Notes: generated by a model from the sequence alone, not told the origin. DNA of 41,675 bases from an uncultured bacterium (GCA_903930455.1 CAIYYT010000120.1:1-41675); one strand, 5' to 3'; shown: positions 9,280 through 17,043, counted from the first letter of the stretch. Numbers and translations are program-made.

Positions 9280-9316
9280 GCGCGGCTTATCAGGTTTCGC
9301 GCTCGATAAGCCGCGC
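9280..9316 (-). terminator. Perfect 12-bp hairpin across the acetyltransferase stop codon
   Basis: Arms 9280-9291 and 9305-9316 are perfect inverted repeats (GCGCGGCTTATC and its complement) around a 13-base loop. The stop codon of the acetyltransferase (9290-9292) lies within one arm. There is no U-tract after it, so it may be a Rho-type or mRNA-stabilising 3' structure rather than a simple intrinsic terminator. Confidence 0.5.
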
Positions 9317-9862
9317 GAGCAACGCCGTGCCGGCCTCCAGAGACGTTTCCGCCAGCAGACCATCGCGCCAGCGCTTGATAAATTGAGTATCGATGGAAAC
9401 CAATTCAAAGCCGTTGCGGACCAGGAAGCTCTGCGCCTTCGGGGCGTCCGCTGGAATCAGCGTATACAGTAATCGCAGTTCTCTGTCACGAGCCATGTCG
9501 TGGATTTGCGACAGCAAGTACTCGCCATAACCCTGGCCAAGGTAGTCGCGATAGAGGAAGGGCCCACGCAGTTCGCCACAATCATCCAGTGGGGCCAACC
9601 CAACAAAACCGAAGGGGAAGTGATCCTCGAAGGCGAGGTAGTACTCGCAACTGCCAAACGACATCTGCGTGGCGGCCTGGGAAGAGAGCATCTCGACTAA
9701 CCTCGCTCTGAGCTGGTCTCCTCCCGGCAGGAAGGTAGTTGACTCCACAATATCCAGCATCAGTGGTATTGCATGAGGATTGGCTTTCACAAGCCGGCGT
9801 TCTGGCATGGGAATAATATAGGCTCCGGCAGACAGCGGCGGCGAAGATTTCTTAGGAAACAT
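9290..9862 (-). CDS. GNAT-family N-acetyltransferase
   Basis: About 190 residues from the ATG at 9862. The C-terminal half resembles a GNAT fold. A GFVGLAPLDD beta segment leads to the acetyl-CoA-binding YLGQGYGEYLLSQIHDMA motif (the Q/RxxGxG/A type). A VRNGFELVSIDTQFIKRW strand pattern then ends the domain. The substrate cannot be predicted. The open frame continues upstream for another 91 codons, but that part would overlap the divergent lipoprotein gene antiparallel and has no family features, so I rejected it. A second in-frame ATG at 9808 is also possible. Ribosome-binding sites are poor for both, so the exact start is uncertain. Confidence 0.72.
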   Translation of the reverse strand: MFPKKSSPPLSAGAYIIPMPERRLVKANPHAIPLMLDIVESTTFLPGGDQLRARLVEMLSSQAATQMSFGSCEYYLAFEDHFPFGFVGLAPLDDCGELRGPFLYRDYLGQGYGEYLLSQIHDMARDRELRLLYTLIPADAPKAQSFLVRNGFELVSIDTQFIKRWRDGLLAETSLEAGTALLARLIERET

Positions 9863-9864
9863 TA

Positions 9865-9893
9865 TTGACAAAATCGGGAGTGTTACGTCATAT
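9865..9893 (+). promoter_or_regulatory. Candidate promoter of the Ig-repeat lipoprotein gene
   Basis: A perfect TTGACA (9865-9870), a 17-base spacer and TCATAT (or CATATT one base further) precede the lipoprotein start at 9917. The implied leader is short, about 17 bases, and consists mostly of the GGGAGGAG ribosome-binding site. Confidence 0.4.
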
Positions 9894-9916
9894 TGGTGAA
9901 GGGAGGAGTTCAAGCG

Positions 9917-11908
9917 ATGTACAGGAAAATTTTTACTTTTGTGGCGTTGGCCACTGTCTTGCTGCTTTTGCAGTGTTCGGACAAACCAACGGAGCCGGCA
10001 CAAGTCAAACTCGGCGAGTTGTTCACGCTCACACTCGGTAAAACGGTAGAGATTAAGGGCGAGGATTTGTCGTTGACGTTTCGGAGCGTGCCGTGCGATT
10101 CGCGCTGCCCGTTTAGTGTGTTGTGTTTTTGGCAAGGCATAGCTGAGATCGAAATCAAGCTTCGCTCGAAGGCGGGGGACACGACGCTAGTGACTCTTGG
10201 AGTGTTGGGTGGGACCAGATACAATGCAGAGAATCCCTATTTTGTTGACACTTTGGGGTATCGACTGACTCTATTACGGTTGGACCCATACCCTGAGGGG
10301 ATAGACAAGGCGCGGCTCGCGACGCCACCGCAACCAATGTCGGAGTACCATGCTAATCTTCGAATAGACCTTACACCTCTTGTGAGCAATCTGATTGGTT
10401 CAGTCACAATCACAAATTCGCCGCCAGATTCGATTCAGTTGGACTATTTTGCAATCGATTCGGTGTCAATTGTTGGAGACACTCTCAGTCTGGCGGTCAA
10501 CTATGGTGGTTGCTGCAAGAACCATTACTTCTTCCTGTTTATGAGTCCGGGATCATTCTTCGAGTCGTCGCCGATACAGGCAAATCTGTACCTTCGGCAT
10601 TTCGCGAACCACGATATGTGCAAGTGCATAGGGCGTGGTAATTTGAAATTCGATCTAAGGGCAATTGCTGACCTGTACCTACAGGTCTATGGCGTTGCCG
10701 AGCCAATTGCGCTGAATATTTCGGAATTTACGAATTCGATTCCTGATAGGTCATTTCGCGTGACTTACTACCCGACCGGCGCTAAACATAACCACGCGCC
10801 GCAGCTATCACATATTGGTCCGCAGACCGCGAAGGAAGGCGATACTCTGCAGTTTGCAGTTTCGGCGGTTGATCCTGACGGTATAACCCCGACTCTCAGC
10901 GCCATTGGATTACCTTCTCATGCAAGTTTCGTCGACAATGGCGGCGGCACGGGGAGGTTTCTCTTCGTTCCCGATACGAGTCAGGCGGGGGAGTATCAAG
11001 TTACCTTTGTCGCTTCGGATGGTGAGCTTGCGGATAGTGACTTGACGGAAATCACGGTCACGGAAGCGAGCAACCACGCACCAGTGTTGAACATACACGG
11101 CCCTCGCACGGTGGGAATCGGGGCTACCCTGGTTCTTATGGTCGGGGCGTATGACGGTGATCATACAACTCCTGTTGTAACTGCTTCCGGTCTCCCTGAA
11201 AACGCCATATTCACGCGCGATACTCTCACCTATTACACTTTCACTTTCACCCCGGACTCATCGCAAATGGGCGACCACGACATTCTGTTTGTCGCCTCAG
11301 ACGGCAGTCTTTCTGACAGTGAGACGGTGACCATCAGCGTCAGCGGTACCGCCTTGCTGATTCCTACTGCAGTCGGCAATTATTGGCTATACGATATCTA
11401 CGGCACTGATTCTGCCGGCGGAATGGCCGCTGCCTATGAAGAAGTGCTTATCACTAGATCGATTGTAGATGGGAACGGCAATAACGTCTGGTGGAGGTTG
11501 TCAGATTCACTCCCCCCATTCGGTACCCGATTCATGGTTAGACACGATAGCGTCTTCAGCGGATCGGGGCTGGAGTTTATCAGAGTCACCGACGGACCGC
11601 TGGAGTACTTCGTTACGTCCACACCTGAGTTTCCCGGATTTGACTTGCTTTCAGGCGCATCGCGTGTGGTTAGCCGCCTCGAATCCGTGATCGTCACGGC
11701 AGGGATATTCAAGAACTGCTATCGTTACGAACGTAAAGCGTGTGGCAACAGTTCGGCCGGTACAACCTGCTACGATGAGACTTACGTCATAGCACCGGGG
11801 GTAGGCATCATTGAAATCGGGCTCCAGAAAAGCGTGACACTGCCTGCGAATTCCTATGAAACGAAGATGCGCTGGCAGCTTTCCAGGTACAGGTTGGAGC
11901 AACAATGA
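9917..11908 (+). CDS. Ig-repeat outer-envelope lipoprotein
   Basis: 663 residues from the ATG at 9917, chosen because GGGAGGAG lies eight bases before it and the signal peptide follows directly. A lipobox LLLQC places the lipidated Cys at 20. Residues 30-155 contain a DSRCPFSVLCFWQG motif seen in a recurring bacterial beta domain. Residues 165-290 form a second Cys-containing domain (NYGGCCKNH, HDMCKC). Residues 295-382 and 387-476 are two cadherin/He_PIG-like Ig modules, each with FTPDSSQ/VPDTSQ and FVASDG signatures. Residues 480-663 are a further beta-rich domain (YWLYDIYG, IFKNCYRYER, APGVGIIE). Its likely place is the outer membrane surface or periplasm. The role is unknown; adhesion or binding is an inference from the Ig modules. 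Confidence 0.85.
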   Translation: MYRKIFTFVALATVLLLLQCSDKPTEPAQVKLGELFTLTLGKTVEIKGEDLSLTFRSVPCDSRCPFSVLCFWQGIAEIEIKLRSKAGDTTLVTLGVLGGTRYNAENPYFVDTLGYRLTLLRLDPYPEGIDKARLATPPQPMSEYHANLRIDLTPLVSNLIGSVTITNSPPDSIQLDYFAIDSVSIVGDTLSLAVNYGGCCKNHYFFLFMSPGSFFESSPIQANLYLRHFANHDMCKCIGRGNLKFDLRAIADLYLQVYGVAEPIALNISEFTNSIPDRSFRVTYYPTGAKHNHAPQLSHIGPQTAKEGDTLQFAVSAVDPDGITPTLSAIGLPSHASFVDNGGGTGRFLFVPDTSQAGEYQVTFVASDGELADSDLTEITVTEASNHAPVLNIHGPRTVGIGATLVLMVGAYDGDHTTPVVTASGLPENAIFTRDTLTYYTFTFTPDSSQMGDHDILFVASDGSLSDSETVTISVSGTALLIPTAVGNYWLYDIYGTDSAGGMAAAYEEVLITRSIVDGNGNNVWWRLSDSLPPFGTRFMVRHDSVFSGSGLEFIRVTDGPLEYFVTSTPEFPGFDLLSGASRVVSRLESVIVTAGIFKNCYRYERKACGNSSAGTTCYDETYVIAPGVGIIEIGLQKSVTLPANSYETKMRWQLSRYRLEQQ

Positions 11909-12027
11909 CGCCTGACAGTGCCTCTGCGAAAGGCAGCGAGCTACGAGCGATCTTTGTCGTTAAACACTATCGCACTGACTGCGTCTGTTCCTTAGAGCGC
12001 ATTCCTTGAATTATGGGGAGGTAAATC

Positions 12028-13263
12028 ATGTTCAGGAAAGCTGGTATATTCGTGATTCTCTGTTGCGGGCTGCTGGTGGTACAGTGTTCTGACAAGTCCA
12101 CGTCCACCCCCACACCGACGCCAGGGCGCGATTTGACCGCGGTGGAGAAAGAGCTCGTTTCTTCAAGCAACAAGTTCGGGCTCAAACTTTTCAGAGAGAT
12201 TGTCTCGCAAGAGGGTAACAAGAACGTTTTTGTCTCGCCGTTGTCGGTAGCGATGGCACTCGGGATGACCTACAATGGCGCCAACGGCGCCACGCAGGAA
12301 GCGATGCAAAACACGCTCGGATTGCAGGGAATGTCGCTTGAGGATGTCAACAGATCGTATCGCAGTATAATCGATTCGCTGCGCGGGCTTGATTCCAAAG
12401 TCACGTTTCAGATCGCCAATTCGATTTGGTATCGTCAAGGATTCGAGGTCGAGTCGACCTTTGTCAATCTCAACCGGACTTACTTTGACGCCATAGTGCG
12501 GGCGCTTGATTTTGCCGATGCGTCGGCGGTCGCAACCATCAATGATTGGGTAAATGAGAGTACGAACGGGAAGATCAGTACGATCTTGGATGTGATTCCT
12601 AAAGAAGCCGTCATGTACCTCATCGACGCTATCTATTTCAAAGGAGTCTGGAAGTTCAAATTCGATCCGGCTGAAACCAGTGCGCGGCCCTTTTACTTGC
12701 CGGATGGATCGACGAAAACCTGTCAAATGATGAAGATGACCTGCGATGAAGTTGTTACGCTACGTACCGACAGCTTCTCTGCCGTAGATCTCAAGTACGG
12801 CGGCGGCGATTACAGCATGGCAATACTGCTGCCAAATTCAAGCACAAATCTCGAATCGATCATGGCTCAGCTTACGGACGAGAACTGGCAAACCTGGCTT
12901 GGGGAGTTTCAGTCGCGCGGGATGACGCTCTATCTTCCCAAATTCGAAATCGAGTACGAGAAATCACTAAACGATGCCTTGACTGCGCTGGGCTTAGGAA
13001 TTGCGTTTTCCGGGTCCGCCGACTTTACGGGAATCAATCGGCTGGGAAATCTTGCGATATCGGAAGTGAAGCATAAGACGTATGTAAAGGTTGACGAGGA
13101 GGGAACTGAAGCGGCAGCCGTTACCTCCGTGGGAGTTTGGGTAACGTACCAGCCCTCTGGCCTTGATGTCAATCGGCCGTTCCTGTTCGTCATACACGAA
13201 AATCATTCCGGTACGATTCTGTTTATGGGGAAGATCGTTGATCCGACCGTGAAGACGATGTAA
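12028..13263 (+). CDS. Lipoprotein serpin (serine/cysteine protease inhibitor)
   Basis: 411 residues. A signal peptide with lipobox VVQC (Cys20) and a Ser/Thr/Pro linker precede a complete serpin fold from about 38. It has the NVFVSPLSVAMALGMTYNGA block (66-85), an FKGVWKFKFDP block (204-214) and the C-terminal RPFLFVIHENHSGTILFMGK block (383-402). The reactive-centre hinge EEGTEAAAVTS (357-367) is the small-residue pattern of inhibitory serpins. Aligning its length with alpha-1-antitrypsin puts P1-P1' at Thr373-Tyr374, in a V-W-V-T-Y context. The target is unknown; an elastase- or chymotrypsin-like protease or a papain-type enzyme is plausible. GGGGAGG lies eight bases before the ATG. As a lipoprotein it would guard the envelope from the periplasm or the cell surface. 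Confidence 0.95.
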   Translation: MFRKAGIFVILCCGLLVVQCSDKSTSTPTPTPGRDLTAVEKELVSSSNKFGLKLFREIVSQEGNKNVFVSPLSVAMALGMTYNGANGATQEAMQNTLGLQGMSLEDVNRSYRSIIDSLRGLDSKVTFQIANSIWYRQGFEVESTFVNLNRTYFDAIVRALDFADASAVATINDWVNESTNGKISTILDVIPKEAVMYLIDAIYFKGVWKFKFDPAETSARPFYLPDGSTKTCQMMKMTCDEVVTLRTDSFSAVDLKYGGGDYSMAILLPNSSTNLESIMAQLTDENWQTWLGEFQSRGMTLYLPKFEIEYEKSLNDALTALGLGIAFSGSADFTGINRLGNLAISEVKHKTYVKVDEEGTEAAAVTSVGVWVTYQPSGLDVNRPFLFVIHENHSGTILFMGKIVDPTVKTM

Positions 13264-13297
13264 CAATTGCGTTCACCACGGACGTTACATAACGACA

Positions 13298-13332
13298 ATA
13301 AAAACCCCGTCTCGCCGTAAGGCGAGGCGGGG
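13298..13332 (-). terminator. Intrinsic terminator of the sigma-factor gene
   Basis: A 12-bp GC-rich stem (13305-13316 with 13321-13332, GTAA loop on plus) is followed, reading minus, by TTTTTATTG. The U-tract is present only on the minus strand, so this mainly ends the sigma-factor transcript. The convergent serpin transcript may also meet the hairpin. Confidence 0.8.
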
Positions 13333-13362
13333 CCATAATAGGGAGGCTATCATGAAAAGAGG

Positions 13363-14070
13363 TTAAAAACTTTTCTCCCCTGCCTCTAACACTATCCCTG
13401 CCTTTTCTACGAACGAAGGGTACTTTCGAAGCAATTCTTTTCTCAATCTCAGGCGCGCCCGGTGCAAATACCATCTCACCGTCGCCTCAGGCATGCTGAG
13501 AATTTCCGATACTTCCTCGATCTCGTGCCCCTCAATGTCGCGCAGCAGAAACGCCTGTTTTTGCTTGTCGTTCAACGCATCAGCCGCCTGCAGGATGCAT
13601 TCCTTGATATTCTTGCGGTAGAGACTAATATCCGGTGTGTCGGCCGGGGTTTCAACGGAATCGCTGTAGGTTTCCAGCGTTTCGTGCCGATGCTTTTTCT
13701 GTTTGCGAATATAGTCGATTGACGCATTTACGGTAATGCGATAGAGCCAGGTCGAAAACTTCTTGGTCGTGTCGAAGCGATCGAGGTTACGAGAAGTTTT
13801 CACAAAGACCATCTGCGAAATATCCTTGGCCTCATCATAGTCCCCCACCATGCGATAGGCAATGCCCGCAACTTGGCTCTTGTATTTTTTCATGAGGCTA
13901 CCAAACGCTTTGTTCTCGCCTGATTGAATCCGTTTTATCAGAGCAATTGTTTCCATTTCGCTCGGATCGCTAACTGTCACACTACCGGTAGCAGCGTCTT
14001 CCACCTGGGCATCAACATCGTCGTCGAGTTGATCTGGTTCCTCGAGAACCGCAACATCCTTTGCCTTCAT
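13363..14070 (-). CDS. Sigma-70-family RNA polymerase sigma factor, ECF-like
   Basis: 235 residues from the ATG at 14070. An acidic N-terminal stretch of about 45 residues precedes sigma region 2 (about 46-115; IAYRMVGDYDEAKDISQMVFVK, KKFSTWLYRITVNASIDYIRK). Region 4 lies at about 160-215 (ALNDKQKQAFLLRDIEGHEI, MPEATVRWYLHRARLRLRK), with the helix-turn-helix at the end. There is no region 1.2 or 3, as in ECF sigmas. An in-frame ATG at 14112 is rejected. It has no ribosome-binding site and lies at or upstream of the predicted transcript start, whereas 14070 has AAAGG six bases upstream. No anti-sigma factor gene is adjacent. Its regulon is unknown. Confidence 0.92.
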   Translation of the reverse strand: MKAKDVAVLEEPDQLDDDVDAQVEDAATGSVTVSDPSEMETIALIKRIQSGENKAFGSLMKKYKSQVAGIAYRMVGDYDEAKDISQMVFVKTSRNLDRFDTTKKFSTWLYRITVNASIDYIRKQKKHRHETLETYSDSVETPADTPDISLYRKNIKECILQAADALNDKQKQAFLLRDIEGHEIEEVSEILSMPEATVRWYLHRARLRLRKELLRKYPSFVEKAGIVLEAGEKSF

Positions 14071-14115
14071 ACTCTGCCTTTCCGTAGTAATCCTGTCAAT
14101 GGTAGATCGCATATA

Positions 14116-14144
14116 ACTATCATGTTCTTTTAACGTTTTGTCAA
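14116..14144 (-). promoter_or_regulatory. Promoter of the sigma-factor gene
   Basis: On minus: perfect TTGACA (14139-14144), 17-base spacer, GATAGT (14116-14121). The predicted start near 14109 gives a leader of about 39 bases to the ATG at 14070 and excludes the upstream ATG. It looks like a housekeeping-sigma promoter rather than an autoregulated ECF site. Confidence 0.65.
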
Positions 14145-14558
14145 GTTACTTGTTCCAAGTGGGGTACAAAAAGATAAAATATTCCGATCAATAATAGCCG
14201 GTTTTTTCGAATGATCGGCTAACTCTTTTTGCCGCAATGCATACGGTCGCCTACTGTTTGCCAAAGCATTCTTCGGTCCGTCAAACTGATAGCTCCCCCC
14301 TTCCTCTATGAGTTGCTTTGCCGTACGACATTATACCCGCTTGTGAGGCACAACGAGATAGTCCAGCCGCTACAGGAGCCTAACCAGTTTTTCCACAGAC
14401 AACGAGAATCAAGATGAAATTCGCATGCTGGTATCGGTCGGAAACATCCGTTCCCAAGACCGTTTTGCCCCGCTCCTGTCAAAATGATCGGCAGAAGGTA
14501 TCCGGTTATAACTGAGAGTCACAAATTCTGGAGAGGATAAATTGAACAGTGGAAAGGA
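14145..14558. other. Gene-free stretch; possible small transcript on minus
   Basis: No protein gene is convincing here. A perfect TATAAT on minus (14330-14335) has no good -35 partner. Downstream on minus are two overlapping, mutually exclusive stems: TAGCCG/CGGCTA (14195-14200 with 14216-14221) and CCGATCA/TGATCGG (14184-14190 with 14212-14218). The second is followed by an AU-rich tail. Together they could bound a small RNA of about 140 bases or act as the 3' end of the M23 transcript. Confidence 0.3.
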
Positions 14559-15467
14559 CTAAAAATTCGGCCCGGCAGTGTATATGTACTGAACCGGATT
14601 GACAGTGCCGCCGAATTTTACCACTTCATAATGAAGGTGCGGACCAGTGGAGTAGCCGGTGTTTCCGATCAGTCCGATCAGCTCACCGCGTCTAACCCTC
14701 TGTCCTTCTTTGGTTTTGAACTGTGAGAGATGACCATATACGGTCTGGAAGCCGTTGCCATGGTCGACGACAACAGTGTTACCCAAGCCAGACTGGTAGC
14801 TGGTGGAAGTGACTACTCCATCGGCAGTCACGACTACCGGCGTTCCGATGCGATTGGAGATGTCCAGACCGGAATGCAGTTTCTGCTCTCCGGTAAACGG
14901 ATCGCTCTTAACGCCATAACCACGAATAAGATAGCCCTGGGTGGGCCAGATTGACGGGGTATGATCGAGGTCACTTTTCTTTTCCAGAAGCCGTTGATAG
15001 ATATAGTTGAACTGATCCTTTTCAAAAGAAGAGAGCGCTACCAACCTATCGATTTCGGCTTCAGACTGGAAAGCAGCATCTTTGGTGGGCGCCGAGCCGT
15101 TAGCGGAAGAAATCCCATCCGGACCACCAATACCCAGTTCGCGCTGTTGTGGGTCGATCTCTGGTAGTTCAAAGATAGTGCGGATTGCTTTTTCTTTCTC
15201 AACCAGCCCTTTGACCTCGTCGTTCAGCTTCCCGATCGACATGTTGATACTGGCAAGCTTGGCGTTGAGGAACTGATTTTCTTCCGACACCGACTTGTAG
15301 TGATGCGCTTCGATCTTGCGGGAGAAGAAGTCTACGGAAAATACCAGACTTGCGCCAGAATAGAGAAATACAACCGCCGCTAGACCAATCAGCAACGATT
15401 TGGAAAAGGAGAATTGCTTGATGTTACCTGAATCAGGAACAATAAAGACCGATAGTTTTTTCTTCAT
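14559..15467 (-). CDS. M23 family membrane-anchored metallopeptidase
   Basis: 302 residues. There is a cytoplasmic N-terminus, one transmembrane helix at about 24-44, a coiled coil at about 58-95, a Ser/Gly-rich linker, and a C-terminal M23 (LytM-like) domain at about 175-300. Zinc ligands and catalytic residues are visible: HSGLD (His198, Asp202), YGH (His246) and HLHYE (His277, His279). It therefore appears active, cleaving peptidoglycan cross-bridges in the periplasm, or acting as a septal or envelope hydrolase. It has its own promoter. The AGGG before the ATG is unusually close to the start. It lies next to the sigma-factor gene but is separated by 0.4 kb, so it is probably not in one operon with it. 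Confidence 0.93.
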   Translation of the reverse strand: MKKKLSVFIVPDSGNIKQFSFSKSLLIGLAAVVFLYSGASLVFSVDFFSRKIEAHHYKSVSEENQFLNAKLASINMSIGKLNDEVKGLVEKEKAIRTIFELPEIDPQQRELGIGGPDGISSANGSAPTKDAAFQSEAEIDRLVALSSFEKDQFNYIYQRLLEKKSDLDHTPSIWPTQGYLIRGYGVKSDPFTGEQKLHSGLDISNRIGTPVVVTADGVVTSTSYQSGLGNTVVVDHGNGFQTVYGHLSQFKTKEGQRVRRGELIGLIGNTGYSTGPHLHYEVVKFGGTVNPVQYIYTAGPNF

Positions 15468-15529
15468 CCCTAAAGAACATTACAGTGTGCGCTTCCAGCT
15501 CTGTCTTGAGAGCCCCCAAAAGTCCGGGG

Positions 15530-15558
15530 AACATATCCCGACACAACTTCTTTGTCAA
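15530..15558 (-). promoter_or_regulatory. Promoter of the M23 peptidase gene
   Basis: On minus: perfect TTGACA (15553-15558), 17-base spacer, TATGTT (15530-15535). The predicted start near 15523 leaves about 55 bases of leader before the ATG at 15467. Confidence 0.65.
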
Positions 15559-16060
15559 GCTTTTTTCCACACTTTTTGCTAACAAACTACGTGCCAACAA
15601 GATAAACTTTCTTCAAACGGTCTGTGGTCAGTTGTTTTCAACAGCCATGGTGGCCACAACATATAGTTGGTCACCTATCCACAAATCCTATATCGTCCCC
15701 TTCAACATCCTTTTTGTCACCATATCCGTTATCGGTTTGCCGAGCATGTTCGCGGCTGTACCAGTGGAAGTCGGAATCCGGCCATCGCTCTTGATTTCCC
15801 AAACGGACACCGGGATTGCCATCTTGGCGGGAAAGACATTCCCGTTTCTGCCCGTAACAGGCCCCTTTTAGCCAAATCTGCCCTGTGGCTTTTTTTGGCG
15901 CCTGCCCTCGATGCAGCCAATGCGCAAGCAGGCCGGCTCTCGGGCGAAAACAGCAATACGCCGGAAAGTAGTTCGATCTTGGTTGTTTTATGAAGTTGCT
16001 TTGAGACTGCTGGGAAGGGTCAAGAAATGCAGTTTGACGGGCTGGAGTCAACCGAGCGAG
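15559..16060. other. Gene-free stretch upstream of the M23 gene
   Basis: Open frames exist on both strands but none has a ribosome-binding site, domain or protein-like composition. A short stem AGCCA/TGGCT at 15870-15890 followed by seven T residues on plus resembles a weak terminator, although no plus-strand gene ends there. Confidence 0.4.
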
Positions 16061-16201
16061 CTATTTGATGACTTGCCACTCATGACGGAGGATCTTGTTG
16101 ACGACCTTGATGAATTTCTCGCTGTTGAGGTTCTGCAGCGAATAGAGGTGCCAGCAAGTCTTGTGAGGAATCTTGTATCCAGATCTGCGTTTTTTCGCCA
16201 T
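16061..16201 (-). CDS. Candidate 46-aa basic small protein
   Basis: An ATG-initiated frame of 46 codons starting MAKKRRSGYKIPHKTCWHLY and ending HEWQVIK. It has GAGG six bases before the ATG, which is a better ribosome-binding site than many certain genes here. The product is rich in Lys/Arg/His with two Trp and one Cys. It has no signal peptide or membrane segment, so a nucleic-acid- or ribosome-binding role is possible. A six-bp hairpin (16211-16225) abuts the Shine-Dalgarno. I do not recognise the family. It stands alone in an otherwise empty 1.6 kb, so it may be real or chance. Confidence 0.45.
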   Translation of the reverse strand: MAKKRRSGYKIPHKTCWHLYSLQNLNSEKFIKVVNKILRHEWQVIK

Positions 16202-16204
16202 AGT

Positions 16205-16225
16205 TCCTCTTAGCCGAGACGGCTA
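16205..16225 (-). promoter_or_regulatory. Hairpin flush with the ribosome-binding site of the small ORF
   Basis: TAGCCG and CGGCTA (three-base loop) at 16211-16225 lie directly before the AGAGG that precedes the ATG at 16201. Such placement could modulate ribosome access. The structure is small, and regulation is an inference. Confidence 0.3.
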
Positions 16226-17043
16226 TGTTTGCGACCTCTTGCCCGTTATCTAGAACACTTGAATCCTACTCAGGTGCCCGAATTAACTGCTGCAAATCCA
16301 GTGCCTAGCCTGCAAGTTATTCCTATCACAAAGCGGCTGAGCTATCCTATTGTATGTTAACAACTTGCGTTCTAATTACTACACTGAAACGGTGGTTATT
16401 GGTTTCGGAAAATGCCGGATTCACCCCATACTTTGCGGGGAATGTGCAGCAGAATGTCAACTGCTGTGGGAGGAGGGCAAATTCACCGGTTGGACGTGTG
16501 CCCGGTCGGACAAGTGAAGCCATCTGCAGCCCGATTGTTCTTGTAACCGTAAGGGCACGCGACGTGTGCTTGAGATGATTGCGGCCGATGTGAAAATTCC
16601 CCCCCCCAACGAGATTCTCGCTGACAGGTTCTGACAGGGGTGTGATGTATCCTGATTGGGGGTGTCTGGAATTTGTGTGGAACATGAATGGCAGTTGCGA
16701 TGATCAAAGTCGGTCGTTGGATGTGGATGTCAAACTCTGAGACTTGATACTGGCGACCTTGATGGACGTGGGAAACAATAGGAATGCAGAATGAATTGGC
16801 ATAAACCTGCCCCTTTGAGGGCTAACAAAGCGCCGCCGTGAGGAGCGTGTCAAATAAGTGTTGCTGACACTCCACAAAGTGAGAGATTGTACGTCAGTAA
16901 CATGGGTAGCGACTTTGTGATGACAGGCAAGGTGGGGTTCTCAGTCTCACCCTCGGAACCCCACTTGCCCGGATGATCGAGACGATGAAATCTCGACTCA
17001 CACAAAGCTACGAATTGGATTCCACTTCTGGAAGGAGAATATC
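16226..17043. other. Gene-free 0.8-kb stretch with a strong hairpin
   Basis: No open frame looks protein-coding. A run of nine C residues lies at 16599-16607. A 14-bp stem with one bulged G (16926-16940 with 16956-16969, 15-base loop) stands about 75 bases before the propeller lipoprotein start. It has no U-tract, so it is either a 5'-leader structure or a repeat relic. An 8-bp inverted pair CACAAAGT/ACTTTGTG flanks the region near 16874-16920. The lipoprotein's own AAGGAGA ribosome-binding site is at about 17033-17039. Confidence 0.4.

Noticed and set aside
9863-10135. 91-codon upstream extension of the acetyltransferase
   Set aside because: It would overlap the divergent lipoprotein gene antiparallel and has no domain features.
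13305-13332. Hairpin read as the serpin gene terminator
   Set aside because: No U-tract follows it on plus; the T-run is on the minus-strand side, so it serves the sigma-factor gene.
14071-14112. Upstream ATG for the sigma factor
   Set aside because: It has no ribosome-binding site and lies at or before the predicted transcript start of a consensus-like promoter.
15485-16051. Open frames on both strands beside the M23 gene
   Set aside because: They lack ribosome-binding sites, domains and protein-like composition; they appear to be chance frames in non-coding DNA.
16347-16685. Open frames in the stretch before the propeller lipoprotein
   Set aside because: The residue pattern looks random, they run across a C9 tract, and there is no start signal.
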